Shown here piece by piece: positions 37,728 through 45,885 of a DNA stretch of 64,000 bases. A program made the position numbers and the translations under genes. Each line of letters begins with the position of its first letter. Position 1 is the first letter of the stretch. Where the stretch lies: assembly GCF_963667735.1 (NCBI RefSeq), contig NZ_OY763919.1, forward strand, positions 2,171,539 through 2,235,538, in the 5' to 3' direction. This DNA is from an uncultured Methanoregula sp. GTDB lineage: Archaea; Halobacteriota; Methanomicrobia; Methanomicrobiales; Methanospirillaceae. A model generated the notes under the pieces. The model had not been told where the DNA came from. It saw only the letters and a list, made by a program, of their open reading frames with translations, and searched no databases.

Positions 37728-38855
37728 TTATATTGTGTTTAAACAAGTAATAATATGTCGGATTTCATTCTCTGAAAGATTTGGTGAAATTGGCAGACTG
37801 ATAATTTTATTATGCAAGTCTTTGTAAGTAAAAAGGTCGCAATTCTTAGTATACTTCCTCAAATGGGGATTTTCAAAAACAGAATTTTGGTAGTAATTAA
37901 GGCTATCTTGAGTTAAATGATTAGCAGAAATCCCCAGTTTTCTCATTTTTTTTATAGTTGCAATCAAATTATCTGTTTCAATTACAAAAAATAAACGTGT
38001 ATAATTCATTTTACCCCCAGAAATTGTTAACTGGGGGACAAAATTACAATTGGAAATATTATTTTTGATATACTCTGCATTTTGAATTCTTTTTTCGATT
38101 AAATATTTCGAATTTTTTAGTTGAGTGAATATCGATGAAATAATGCGATTATTTATTGTGTTCTCTTTGAAGAAAATTTCTTGATTGCTAGTTCTTGAAG
38201 CACAAATAAGAGAATACAACAGAGAATTAATAAAATGTGAATTTATTGTATTTCTAGATTCAAGACTACGTTTTAATACGCGATAATATGTAGGAATTTT
38301 ACCCAATGGTTTATAATTTGGTAATGGAAGTGATTTTCTGGAGAGTATAAGTCCGCCTCCAAGAGCAAATAAATTTTTCATTAAACTAAATATCGAATAA
38401 TCTCCGAAGGTTCCTAATAATTGATTGTTATATGACGCCCCAAATGCCTGTGCACAATCTTCTATAACAATTTGTCCGTTTGTTTTGGATGATGAAATAA
38501 TTTTATCCATGTTTTGGGGATTTCCACCTAAATGGATTGGTTGGATAGCATCAACATCATCAGGAATGAAATCTTCATCCATGTTTAAGGTATATTGATT
38601 AATATCAACAAAACGAATTGTATGTTTGTTATTTATTATTGGATATAACGCTTCAAAACAAGTTAAAGGAGATACCGCTACAGATAAAGACCCATATTCT
38701 GAATAGAGATGATGATAAATTATATCAAGGCCTTGTCTTCCTGAAAATACCAAGGATTTATGGTATGAAGGAAATATCTGTTCTAAATATGTTAGTATAT
38801 CTATGTGCGTTCCTCGATTCTCCTTGAATATCATTGGTTTATTTATAGGAATCAT
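37728..38855 (-). CDS. Divergent DegT-family aminotransferase
   Basis: A 375-residue PLP-fold protein. It opens with MIPINKPMIFKENRGTHIDI and SLVFSGRQGLDIIYHHL ('SGRxAL'-like loop). The PLP-ring Asp lies in QIVIEDCAQAFGASYN, and YSIFSLMKNLFALGGGLILS holds the Schiff-base Lys. The C-terminal part has SANHLTQDSLNYY, where DegT enzymes normally bind the sugar. The key residues are kept, so it is probably active on a nucleotide-sugar or other ketone. Overall it is far from the WbpE-like protein at 4825. It lies 49 bases after the ATP-grasp gene and belongs to the same run. Confidence 0.75.
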   Translation of the reverse strand: MIPINKPMIFKENRGTHIDILTYLEQIFPSYHKSLVFSGRQGLDIIYHHLYSEYGSLSVAVSPLTCFEALYPIINNKHTIRFVDINQYTLNMDEDFIPDDVDAIQPIHLGGNPQNMDKIISSSKTNGQIVIEDCAQAFGASYNNQLLGTFGDYSIFSLMKNLFALGGGLILSRKSLPLPNYKPLGKIPTYYRVLKRSLESRNTINSHFINSLLYSLICASRTSNQEIFFKENTINNRIISSIFTQLKNSKYLIEKRIQNAEYIKNNISNCNFVPQLTISGGKMNYTRLFFVIETDNLIATIKKMRKLGISANHLTQDSLNYYQNSVFENPHLRKYTKNCDLFTYKDLHNKIISLPISPNLSENEIRHIITCLNTI

Positions 38856-38904
38856 TTTTCTACCAATTTGTGATAATAAGTGTCAATTCCATCCTTTTTC
38901 ATAT

Positions 38905-40083
38905 TTACCTTTTCAATAAAACAGGAATCATTATTGTTTCTGCGATAAATGGAAGGGGGTCATTGAAAGAGAATGAACCATATATTTTTTCCCCCCGAAT
39001 AGAATTAATGTAATGATGTACGGTCATTTTTCTATGAAAAATTTCATTTATTGAAATATAAAGATCTGTATATTCATCAATCCATTTCCCTCCCGTGAAT
39101 GATTTAAAAACAACAGAATCTTCAAAATTATCAATCCCGGCCATATCCTCATATAACAGAAATGGGAGATTCAACTTAGAAAGCATCGCAATCGCATGCC
39201 ATTTCCACAACCGTGGATTGATCTCCAATAATTTGAATGTATTATCACGACAATCATATTTGAATTCCACTTCCGACAATCCATAATAATTTAATGTATC
39301 CAAAAGTCTGAAACTCAAATCTTGGATTTTAGGTATATTAACAAGTTCTACAAAAGTACTGGCTTTTCCAAAATCCATGGGAATCTGCCGTGATCTCCTA
39401 CCCATAATAGATGCAATAATTCGACCACGTTTAAAAAAAGAACCAAAAGAATAGAGATTTTGAGGTGACCCCGGAATAATTTCCTGAATTATGATGTCAG
39501 ATGCGGGGATTATAGATGTTACTTTTTGGTATTGCATTATCAATTCTTGCCGATTATGAACCATTATTGCTTTACACCGGGTCTTGGCATAAAATGTATG
39601 CATCACTGCGGGTTTAATGATGAGTGGGTATTGAACCCGATCCTCAATGAATTGGATATCAGAAAAATTTTCAGGAAAATACGACTCTGGAATTGGGACT
39701 CCAATTTTTTTTGCTAAGGAATATGTATTTTTTTTATTATAACAGTTCTCAATTACGTTCCATTCGGGAGTCCAAATTTTGTAAGATTCATTAAGTATTT
39801 TTTTATTCTTAGATATATACGCAACCGTCTGGTCATCTGTTGGAAATAACAACCAGTTCTTAAGATTATATTGATCGCTCTTTTCTTTCAGAAAACCACA
39901 GAATTTTTCTTCAGAATCAAAAATATCAAATGGCATTTTAATGAATTTGGTACAATATTTTGAAAAACGGGCAATATTTAATCCCATTGTATCCATTAGG
40001 ATTACTGGAACTTTTTTACTGCCAAGCATCCGGGCGATTCCAAGACCTTGTACATGTCCCCCAATAATTACCGTGCCATTCAT
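38905..40083 (-). CDS. ATP-grasp family ligase
   Basis: A 392-residue protein starting at ATG 40083 (MNGTVIIGGHVQGLGIARML). That start overlaps the previous stop as TAATG and has AGGGATCA before it; the longer frame back to 40227 would run through the deacetylase gene. The N-terminal domain resembles the pre-ATP-grasp fold (GLGIARMLGSKKVPVILMD). The ATP-grasp fold spans about residues 115-330: YPLIIKPAV, IIIQEIIPGSPQNLYSFGSF, EVEFKYDCRDNTFKLLEINPRLW with the Mg-binding E and N. Such enzymes join a carboxylate to an amine through an acyl phosphate. A role in adding an amino acid to a uronic acid of the glycan is possible, in line with amino-acid-decorated archaeal glycans, but is not shown. 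Confidence 0.75.
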   Translation of the reverse strand: MNGTVIIGGHVQGLGIARMLGSKKVPVILMDTMGLNIARFSKYCTKFIKMPFDIFDSEEKFCGFLKEKSDQYNLKNWLLFPTDDQTVAYISKNKKILNESYKIWTPEWNVIENCYNKKNTYSLAKKIGVPIPESYFPENFSDIQFIEDRVQYPLIIKPAVMHTFYAKTRCKAIMVHNRQELIMQYQKVTSIIPASDIIIQEIIPGSPQNLYSFGSFFKRGRIIASIMGRRSRQIPMDFGKASTFVELVNIPKIQDLSFRLLDTLNYYGLSEVEFKYDCRDNTFKLLEINPRLWKWHAIAMLSKLNLPFLLYEDMAGIDNFEDSVVFKSFTGGKWIDEYTDLYISINEIFHRKMTVHHYINSIRGEKIYGSFSFNDPLPFIAETIMIPVLLKR

Positions 40084-40868
40084 TATTTGATCCCTGATAA
40101 AAAACGTTTTCCCTGGTTCATCGTAAAATCCTTGAAATATCCGACACCCCATTCTCCCAAATTCCGAGCCCAGCGCTCTGGGTGTACGGTCAGGTATATG
40201 CACTCTTTTGTTGTGGAATTTATCCAATCTATAAGATCATCAGTTGTTTCTATTTGAGGAGACTTAACCTTTGAACCCGGCATTATATCCCGAATCGAAT
40301 TCTTCCCATTCCAACTTCTACCGGTGTCCGTAAAGTACTGAATATTTTCTTCAGAGATTGAGAGGTAGGCTTCACCATCAATACCAAAAACCTGGAAGTC
40401 ATAATGTTTCCAAAGTGAACGGTTATCAAATGATGATAAAGGACTTCCATGCATGCAAATAGTTTTGATTTCAAATTTTTTTCTGAAATCCGTGAGTTCA
40501 AATTTAAATAGATCAATCGCTTTTTCGTAATCCCCTTTGGTTTTACTAAGAACTTCATAGTGATAACCAATTTCATGGCCGAGATTCTTGATCTCCTGTA
40601 TAATTTCTGGATCAAATGTATATGGATATCGGAAATAATATGTTGAATGTATATTCATTTCACATTCTAGTTTCGCCATGCGAAGAGCATTCAATATTTT
40701 TCTATCTACATCATGACGTAATATTGTAATATTCTTTTTTGGTTTTTTAGTAAGATATTCAACAACCGTGCAAATGTTATTTTTTCCTTTTAATGTGAGA
40801 CATAATTCTTGATATTTTTCAAGAGTAAAATCTCGTGTTTTTTTATCTGATGCAGTTATGCGTACCAC
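40083..40868 (-). CDS. Polysaccharide deacetylase-like protein (NodB fold)
   Basis: A 261-residue protein with a CE4-like fold. ITILRHDVDRKILNALRMA gives the 'R-H-D-V-D' first motif, NIHSTYYFRYPYTF the next strand, and IKNLGHEIGYHYEV the region of the metal histidines. ICMHGSPLS and YLTVHPERW may supply later His residues. The pattern matches the small deacetylase subgroup found in glycan loci (distinct from the 352-residue protein at 23737). The start is GTG 40868, 13 bases inside the GT2 gene, and the stop overlaps the ATP-grasp start by one base, so the three genes are tightly coupled. The sharp change from GC-rich to AT-rich DNA falls at this overlap. Confidence 0.72.
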   Translation of the reverse strand: MVRITASDKKTRDFTLEKYQELCLTLKGKNNICTVVEYLTKKPKKNITILRHDVDRKILNALRMAKLECEMNIHSTYYFRYPYTFDPEIIQEIKNLGHEIGYHYEVLSKTKGDYEKAIDLFKFELTDFRKKFEIKTICMHGSPLSSFDNRSLWKHYDFQVFGIDGEAYLSISEENIQYFTDTGRSWNGKNSIRDIMPGSKVKSPQIETTDDLIDWINSTTKECIYLTVHPERWARNLGEWGVGYFKDFTMNQGKRFLSGIK

Positions 40869-42550
40869 CCATTCGCCACTTTCTCCTGTTCCATATCATA
40901 GAACATAGCAAAGAATAGTGCCTGTATTCCCATACCGAAAACAATGAGTGATAAGATCAGCGGGACAAAGATTTCGTGCCCTTGAATAAATTTATAATAT
41001 AATGCATAAATCCCGCCAAGGATACCTAGGATTGTAAAAATTGCCCCGGCAATATAGAAAAACACCAGCGGATGGAAATTCAGTACAATGTACTTCATCT
41101 TCAAACGCCAGAGGAAATCCCGAAGGAGCAGCCCGGACAACCGGTAGATGTAGGTGTGATACCGGATCTTGGATTTTTCCAGGCCGTAGCGTGCCGGGTG
41201 GGGGACGTTGATCACCCGGAAGCCGACGACATTGAGCTTCACGAGAAGATCGTTGCAGTACCCGTAGCGGGGATAGATGCCGGTCAGGCTGATTCGTTCG
41301 AGCGCTCTGCGGGAGATCGCGGTATACCCGTTCTGCGGGTCCATCATCTGCCAGTACCCGCTTGCAATCTTGGTCAGCATCGTTAAGATAGAATTGCCAA
41401 GGAACCGCCACTTGCTCATCTGTTTCCGGAAATCCTGGCTGATGAGCCGGTTGCCCATGGTGTAATCGCAGCGTTTGTCGATAACGGGATCGAGCAGTTC
41501 CGGGAGGAATGCGGGATCCATCTGGTTGTCCCCGGCCATGACAGCAATGACATCCATACCGTCTTCAAGGGCCTGCTTGTACCCGGTGACAATGGCTGCC
41601 CCGACACCCTGGTTATGCTCATGTTTGACCGGGATGATGGATTTGTCATGTTCTGCATAATATTCGATGACTTCCTGGGTCCGGTCTTTCGAGCAGTCAT
41701 TAACTACATAGACCCGGCCAACAAAGTCCGGTATTCCAGAAAGCGTGTCGCCAATCAGCAGCTCTTCATTGTAGGCCGGAACAACCACGGCTACCTTGCT
41801 CCCGCGGTACCGAGGAAATTCATCATCCTCGTCACCTGGCTTTGGGATCTCCTGACGGGGGGTAATAGCGATCTCCTTAATCGCGAGATTCTTGCGGGCG
41901 AACAGGGGAATCATCAGGGGTTCGAACTGTTCGTTGTCCGGCAGGAGATCGAGCAGCACGATTCCTTTCACGCTGATTGCCCGGAATGTCGAATCGGGAT
42001 CCGTGCTGTGGAATTCAGGTCTTTTTTCCGGCAATGCGCAGATCTGGTTGCTGTCATTGAACTGGTATTGCGGAATACCTTTCCTTCCCATGAGGTTCCG
42101 GGAACCGATGACAAGATCGGCTTCCCCGGACAGGATGGGGGCGGCAAGGCGCGGAATATTGCGGGTAAGGTGTTTTCCTGTACTGTCAATAAGGACAACG
42201 CCAACACACCCGTACCCGAGAGCATGTTTGCACCCGGCAAGGATTGAAAAAACTTTACCGCCGCCATATCCTCCCGCAGAGATAACGGTTGCCCCGGCCT
42301 GCTCCGCAATCCTGACCGTCTTGTCCTGTGAATCATCGTCCGCTATGATGACATGGGTAGTGTACTGCCGGGCAAGAATGATCAGGCTTCCGATAATAAG
42401 CTCATTGTTGCGGGTCGGGATTATTACCGCAAACTGCGAGGATGGTTCTTTAAAATCCGCTGAATCCGGGTTCCCGAGGGGGACCGGGGAAACGGGTTGG
42501 ACAGGGACTGTTGCTGATCGGCTGGGTTCTGGCATGGAAAGATCGTCCAA
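40856..42550 (-). CDS. Two-domain GT2 glycosyltransferase with C-terminal membrane spans
   Basis: A 564-residue protein. Residues about 38-235 form a first GT2-like domain (FAVIIPTRNNELIIGSLIIL, IIADDDSQDKT, GVVLIDSTGKHL), whose metal 'DxD' position reads DST. Residues about 253-470 form a complete GT2 domain of the dolichol-phosphate-mannose-synthase kind (VAVVVPAYNEELLIGDTL, VYVVNDCSKDRTQ, VIAVMAGDNQMDP, MDPQNGYTAISRRAL). Two membrane spans follow near 490-515 and 530-553. The second domain probably makes a polyprenyl-phosphate sugar; the first may be regulatory. The TTG start at 42550 lacks a ribosome site, and ATG 42535 is an alternative. It is GC-rich, unlike the genes it overlaps. Confidence 0.8.
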   Translation of the reverse strand: MDDLSMPEPSRSATVPVQPVSPVPLGNPDSADFKEPSSQFAVIIPTRNNELIIGSLIILARQYTTHVIIADDDSQDKTVRIAEQAGATVISAGGYGGGKVFSILAGCKHALGYGCVGVVLIDSTGKHLTRNIPRLAAPILSGEADLVIGSRNLMGRKGIPQYQFNDSNQICALPEKRPEFHSTDPDSTFRAISVKGIVLLDLLPDNEQFEPLMIPLFARKNLAIKEIAITPRQEIPKPGDEDDEFPRYRGSKVAVVVPAYNEELLIGDTLSGIPDFVGRVYVVNDCSKDRTQEVIEYYAEHDKSIIPVKHEHNQGVGAAIVTGYKQALEDGMDVIAVMAGDNQMDPAFLPELLDPVIDKRCDYTMGNRLISQDFRKQMSKWRFLGNSILTMLTKIASGYWQMMDPQNGYTAISRRALERISLTGIYPRYGYCNDLLVKLNVVGFRVINVPHPARYGLEKSKIRYHTYIYRLSGLLLRDFLWRLKMKYIVLNFHPLVFFYIAGAIFTILGILGGIYALYYKFIQGHEIFVPLILSLIVFGMGIQALFFAMFYDMEQEKVANGWYA

Positions 42551-42609
42551 TAATCAACGGTCCGATTGTTGATTATTCATTTAATAATTGGGAAAATTAT
42601 TATTTAAAT
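42549..42609 (-). promoter_or_regulatory. GT2 operon promoter with a 10-bp inverted repeat
   Basis: Read on the minus strand, ATTTAAATAATA (42609-42598) is a good TATA box about 50 bases before the TTG start. Between it and the gene lies a perfect inverted repeat: AATAATCAAC (42549-42558, plus strand) and GTTGATTATT (42568-42577) with a 9-base spacer. Transcription would begin near 42573, so the repeat lies over the start site and the 5' end of the message. It could be a repressor site or a hairpin that hides the TTG start. It is also an argument for translation from ATG 42535. Confidence 0.45.
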
Positions 42610-43384
42610 CTGGAAAATAAGTCATCTGCTGATTATTTATATATTACTAATTAGATGAGGCCTGATGCAGTCACATGTGCTGGACATGATTCCCAATCTC
42701 CCCGATACGGGCTCCGAGTCCTCGTCCGGATTGCTGTTGGACACCCGGCCCGTGTCCCGCTGTTCACCCCCCCAAAAAAGCCTATGATTCTTCGGCTGAA
42801 TGGGAAAATAACCCGTTCCGAGGAGAAAAGTTTTCCCTTTGGTGGTGTTTCACCAGGGCGGTTCTTAGGACCGACCTCAGGTCGTAAAACGGGGATCTCC
42901 CGACAGAACCCTTTGACAGCCTTCCCGGAAAATCACGTCGGGTTTTTTAAATAAACCCGCTCTTTGGGAAAAATGTTCAAAAATGGCATGAACGAAAATA
43001 CTACCTCCGCAATGTATGGAATCTTGGGAATATCCTGTCAGTCAATGTTTTTCTTTCAGGAAGTATGTATGCTGATAATTTGCGATACGTTTGTTTAAGA
43101 TCCTCGTCATATTTCTTTTCAGGAATTATCTGCGGTTGATCGCGGGTTTTGATAGTTGTGAATTTGCCGGTTGTTGTCCAGAATCATAAAATACTTCACC
43201 GGCTCCTCATTCGACTGTTTTTCGAATCCTTTCAATACGCAGGATATCGTCCCGGGAGAATATCATATCCGGCATCATAATGTTGCCAAATTCCTGTACA
43301 GTTCTTTTACATTGGATTGGATCCGAACATTTATACTGTAATAAAATAATAATTTGGAACATATTTGATTGGGGTTGTTTACTT
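42610..43384. other. Gene-free stretch containing a run of small hairpins
   Basis: No frame here has family character; the 42655-42954 frame (99 codons) is Pro/Arg-rich and looks random. Between 42843 and 42959 there are consecutive short stem-loops: 42843-42855 (TGGTG/CACCA), 42860-42872 (GGTTC/GGACC with one G-U), 42872-42884 (CGACC/GGTCG), 42890-42902 (CGGG/CCCG) and 42939-42959 (CGGGTTT/AAACCCG). This could be a structured RNA. The last 100 bases before 43385 should hold the promoter of the secreted-protein pair (GTAATAAAATAATAATTTGG near 43338). Confidence 0.4.
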
Positions 43385-44455
43385 ATGAGGAATAGAAGTA
43401 CATTGATTTTTGGCATTTTGGTTGCCATGATCTGCCTGGCTTTCGTGCCGGCAGCATCCGCATACACAGCAACGCTGGTTACACCGGCGAGCGAATCCAC
43501 GAACTTGCAATCGGGATCCTCGATCGTGATCAACCTGAACGACCTTGCGGATGGGGACCATGTCACTTACAAGATCACCTCAACGGATCTTAATGTCCCT
43601 GGCAATACCATAACCCTTCCTTCGACAAATATGCCCTTTGATTTCAAGAACGGGCTTGCCCAGTCAACCCTGACAACTACCGGTGTTGATGGAATCACCT
43701 TCACGGTCACGAAAGACGGTGGTGCCGCAATGTCAAAAACCGGTACCAATACCGTGCAGAGCGCATATAACATCAAGAAGGGGAATTATGTCATAACCAT
43801 TGACGGGACAAAAACAAGCAACACTCTTGGCGTTGATTATAATGTCTCGGGAACGGTCGATACCGGGACCGGCATACCCAACCCGGCCGCACTTTCCTTC
43901 ACGATAACGGGTGTCGACAATGGGCATCTTACTATCCAGGTTCTTGATGGAACAACGTCAAAACTCTCCAAGACCTTTACCATCGCTCCTCCCCCAACCC
44001 CGGTCCCGACCTATTCCAGCGGTGATACCGGTGGTGGCAGAACTGGACCCGCAGCCCCTGCAGCGCCGGTTGCTCCCGCACTCCTGGCTCCTGTCGCCCA
44101 GCAGGCTGTAACGGGTATTATAAATGAACTTGTTTCTGCCGGTGCAGTAACCACGGCAACGCTGACCGGGGGCGTAACAACCACATCCCTGACGCTTGAT
44201 GTCGGTTCCAATGCCGGTATCGGAGGAGCACCGGGAGGATTCTTCTCATTCAGCCCCGGAACCGCTGTCACTACGGCTACCGGAACCCCCGCGGGTACTA
44301 TTGGGGCAGCTTCATTGAACCTGTATTCTCCTTCTACTGTTATCCAACAGGGATCTGTCTTGGAGTCCTTATCTATCAATCCAGGCGGAGTAACGACATT
44401 AGATTTTAGCTCCCTGTTTGGTTCTGGTGGGACCACTTTCAACTTTTTCAGCTGA
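43385..44455 (+). CDS. Secreted protein of unknown function with Pro/Thr linker
   Basis: A 356-residue protein from ATG 43385, chosen because it opens directly into a signal peptide (MRNRSTLIFGILVAMICLAF, then VPAASAYT with an Ala-x-Ala cleavage site). A longer in-frame start at 43280 would bury the signal. Residues 25-215 are a Ser/Thr-rich beta domain (SGSSIVINLNDLADGDHVTYKI, TGVDGITFTVTKDGG). A linker of PTPVPTYSSGDTGGGRTGPAAP follows in pieces. The C-terminal region is rich in Gly/Thr/Ser (TTATLTGGVTTTSLTLDVGS, FNFFS end), with no membrane anchor. It lies 9 bases before the anchored protein gene, so the two are cotranscribed. No enzyme motif is recognised. It is probably a surface or matrix protein. 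Confidence 0.65.
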   Translation: MRNRSTLIFGILVAMICLAFVPAASAYTATLVTPASESTNLQSGSSIVINLNDLADGDHVTYKITSTDLNVPGNTITLPSTNMPFDFKNGLAQSTLTTTGVDGITFTVTKDGGAAMSKTGTNTVQSAYNIKKGNYVITIDGTKTSNTLGVDYNVSGTVDTGTGIPNPAALSFTITGVDNGHLTIQVLDGTTSKLSKTFTIAPPPTPVPTYSSGDTGGGRTGPAAPAAPVAPALLAPVAQQAVTGIINELVSAGAVTTATLTGGVTTTSLTLDVGSNAGIGGAPGGFFSFSPGTAVTTATGTPAGTIGAASLNLYSPSTVIQQGSVLESLSINPGGVTTLDFSSLFGSGGTTFNFFS

Positions 44456-44464
44456 GGTTGTAAC

Positions 44465-45082
44465 ATGAAAAAGACAACGATGATAATGGCAGGCATGATC
44501 TGCATGATCTGCCTTGCAATGCTTGCTCCCGCAGTATCGGCTGCGGATCTGGTACCGTTCAACCGGTCCGAAGTGAAAGCCGGAGATGCATTCTATTCCG
44601 GCAGTACGATGATAACAACTCCCGAGGGTGCGACATTCTCGCAGCCCGTGACCATCTCCTTTATACTCACGCAGGACCAGTGGAAACAGGCCCTTGATGT
44701 TACCAACGGGAATACCAAGGCAATAGTTGTTGCCAGGTTCGATGAGCCGAATGCTACCTGGTCCTATCTTGGCCCGACTTCCGTATCGACTGCAGCAGAC
44801 GGCCGCCACGTAGTTGCCGCAAACACGACCCACACGGGCATGTTCTCGGTCTTCTATATTGTGGTGCCGCTGGATGTAACTCCCGGCCCGACCCCCAATA
44901 CCTTTGGTAACATGGTAGGGGCAACTCCCGCAGCAACGTCAGCAGCTGCAAGTCCGGCCGCTACCGGAACCGCTCCCGCAAAAGCCCAGGCCGCCCCGAC
45001 CCAGAGCCCCACGCTTCCGGGCCTTGCAGTCATCGGCGTGATTGGCGCTGTCGGGTTTATTGTTGCCCGCAGAAAATTCTGA
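44465..45082 (+). CDS. PGF-pre-PGF-like surface protein with C-terminal sorting signal
   Basis: A 205-residue protein with a signal peptide (MKKTTMIMAGMICMICLAML, APAVSAAD). Residues 25-140 resemble the PGF-pre-PGF domain: PFNRSEVKAGDAFYSGSTM, ISFILTQDQW, ATWSYLGPTSVST, THTGMFSVFYIVV. That domain normally precedes a PGF-CTERM anchor. A Pro/Ala/Thr-rich linker (PTPNTFGNMVGATPAATSAA onward) leads to the C-terminus, PTLPGLAVIGVIGAVGFIVARRKF in two parts: a tripartite sorting signal with PGL in place of PGF, one hydrophobic helix and a basic tail. An archaeosortase would cleave it and attach the protein to a membrane lipid. GAGGTTG precedes the ATG. The Asn-x-Thr/Ser sites (NRS, NAT, NTT) are potential N-glycosylation sites. 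Confidence 0.72.
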   Translation: MKKTTMIMAGMICMICLAMLAPAVSAADLVPFNRSEVKAGDAFYSGSTMITTPEGATFSQPVTISFILTQDQWKQALDVTNGNTKAIVVARFDEPNATWSYLGPTSVSTAADGRHVVAANTTHTGMFSVFYIVVPLDVTPGPTPNTFGNMVGATPAATSAAASPAATGTAPAKAQAAPTQSPTLPGLAVIGVIGAVGFIVARRKF

Positions 45083-45099
45083 TACAATAACCAACCCCG

Positions 45100-45118
45100 T
45101 TTAAATTTTCTTTTTTTA
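45100..45118 (+). terminator. T-rich archaeal terminator
   Basis: About 20 bases after the stop of the anchored-protein gene comes TTTAAATTTTCTTTTTTTAG. Archaeal transcription commonly ends at such T-runs without a hairpin. The position after the last gene of the secreted pair supports the call. Confidence 0.5.
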
Positions 45119-45885
45119 GAGAAATCTGGTCGGCAGATTTTGTATGGTATCTGATGACGCTCCCGGGACGTTGCTTTGTCTGCCTGAAGTGTTTGAATAT
45201 AACTGTACATCCGTCACATTTTCCTGTACCGGTGGCATTGCAATGTGCTCCCACTCCCTGTACGGGGCAGGGTTGCTGAAATGGCGACTGTTCTCTCCTA
45301 AATTTTTTTTCAACATGAATTCTTGCGATGAACCCTGCCGCCCCGAATGATGCCCCGCGGCGGATCAATTTCCTGTCACCAATACGTTCCCTTGCCCGTC
45401 AGAGAACTCATGTATGTCTATTGTTCCGGGTAACGAATTGAACCAGAAACGTACAGGTTCATTTCTTCAGGGAGTTCCGTTCAGGATTTTCTCTCAGGTG
45501 CCCCTGCTGCAGACGGGATGATCCTCCAATACCTCATGAAATACTAAAAAAATTGCTGCTGAAACGTGAGCACTTCCCAAGCCATGTTCGTGGGATCTAA
45601 CAGGAACAGACTCATGGAGTAATCTCCCGAATTTACTACATTACTGGAATAAAATTCTCATCGTATTCCTTAATTTTTCCAGATTACGAGGATAACGTAC
45701 TCTGTCCTCATCGGATGTGGCAGTCCCGGGCGTGGTCCCCTCCGTCCCCCCGTATCAGATGAAATATTCAAACAGCATTCCACCCGGGCGATCCCTGTCA
45801 TATGGGTGGGCGGGCTTATTTTATTGAATGTTGAGTGTAAAAAAATCAGGATCGGACAGAAACAGACTCAGGCCTTAAAAAAAAG
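45119..45885. other. Gene-free stretch between convergent units
   Basis: These 770 bases lie between the plus-strand secreted pair and the end of minus-strand hypD. Short frames (45144-45350 plus, 45057-45368 minus, 45806-46240 plus) lack family character, and the last is antisense to hypD. AAAAAAAAGTTACGCTTTTTTTG around 45880-45898 lies at the hypD stop; read on the minus strand it ends in a T-run that may terminate hypD. Nothing else is recognised. Confidence 0.4.

Noticed and set aside
40084..40227. N-terminal extension of the ATP-grasp frame to 40227
   Set aside because: It overlaps the deacetylase-like gene out of frame. ATG 40083 has a ribosome site and the TAATG junction, and opens directly into the first strand.
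1810..42716. A 16-base direct repeat (CCCGATACGGGCTCCG) at 1810-1825 and 42701-42716, outside both ends of the glycan locus, considered as possible attachment sites
   Set aside because: About one 16-base match is expected by chance in 64 kb, there is no integrase or tRNA at either copy, and the flanks do not match. The position alone is not enough.
42655..42954. 99-codon plus-strand frame in the gap after the GT2 operon
   Set aside because: It is Pro/Arg/Ser-rich without a ribosome site, crosses several hairpins and matches no family known to me.
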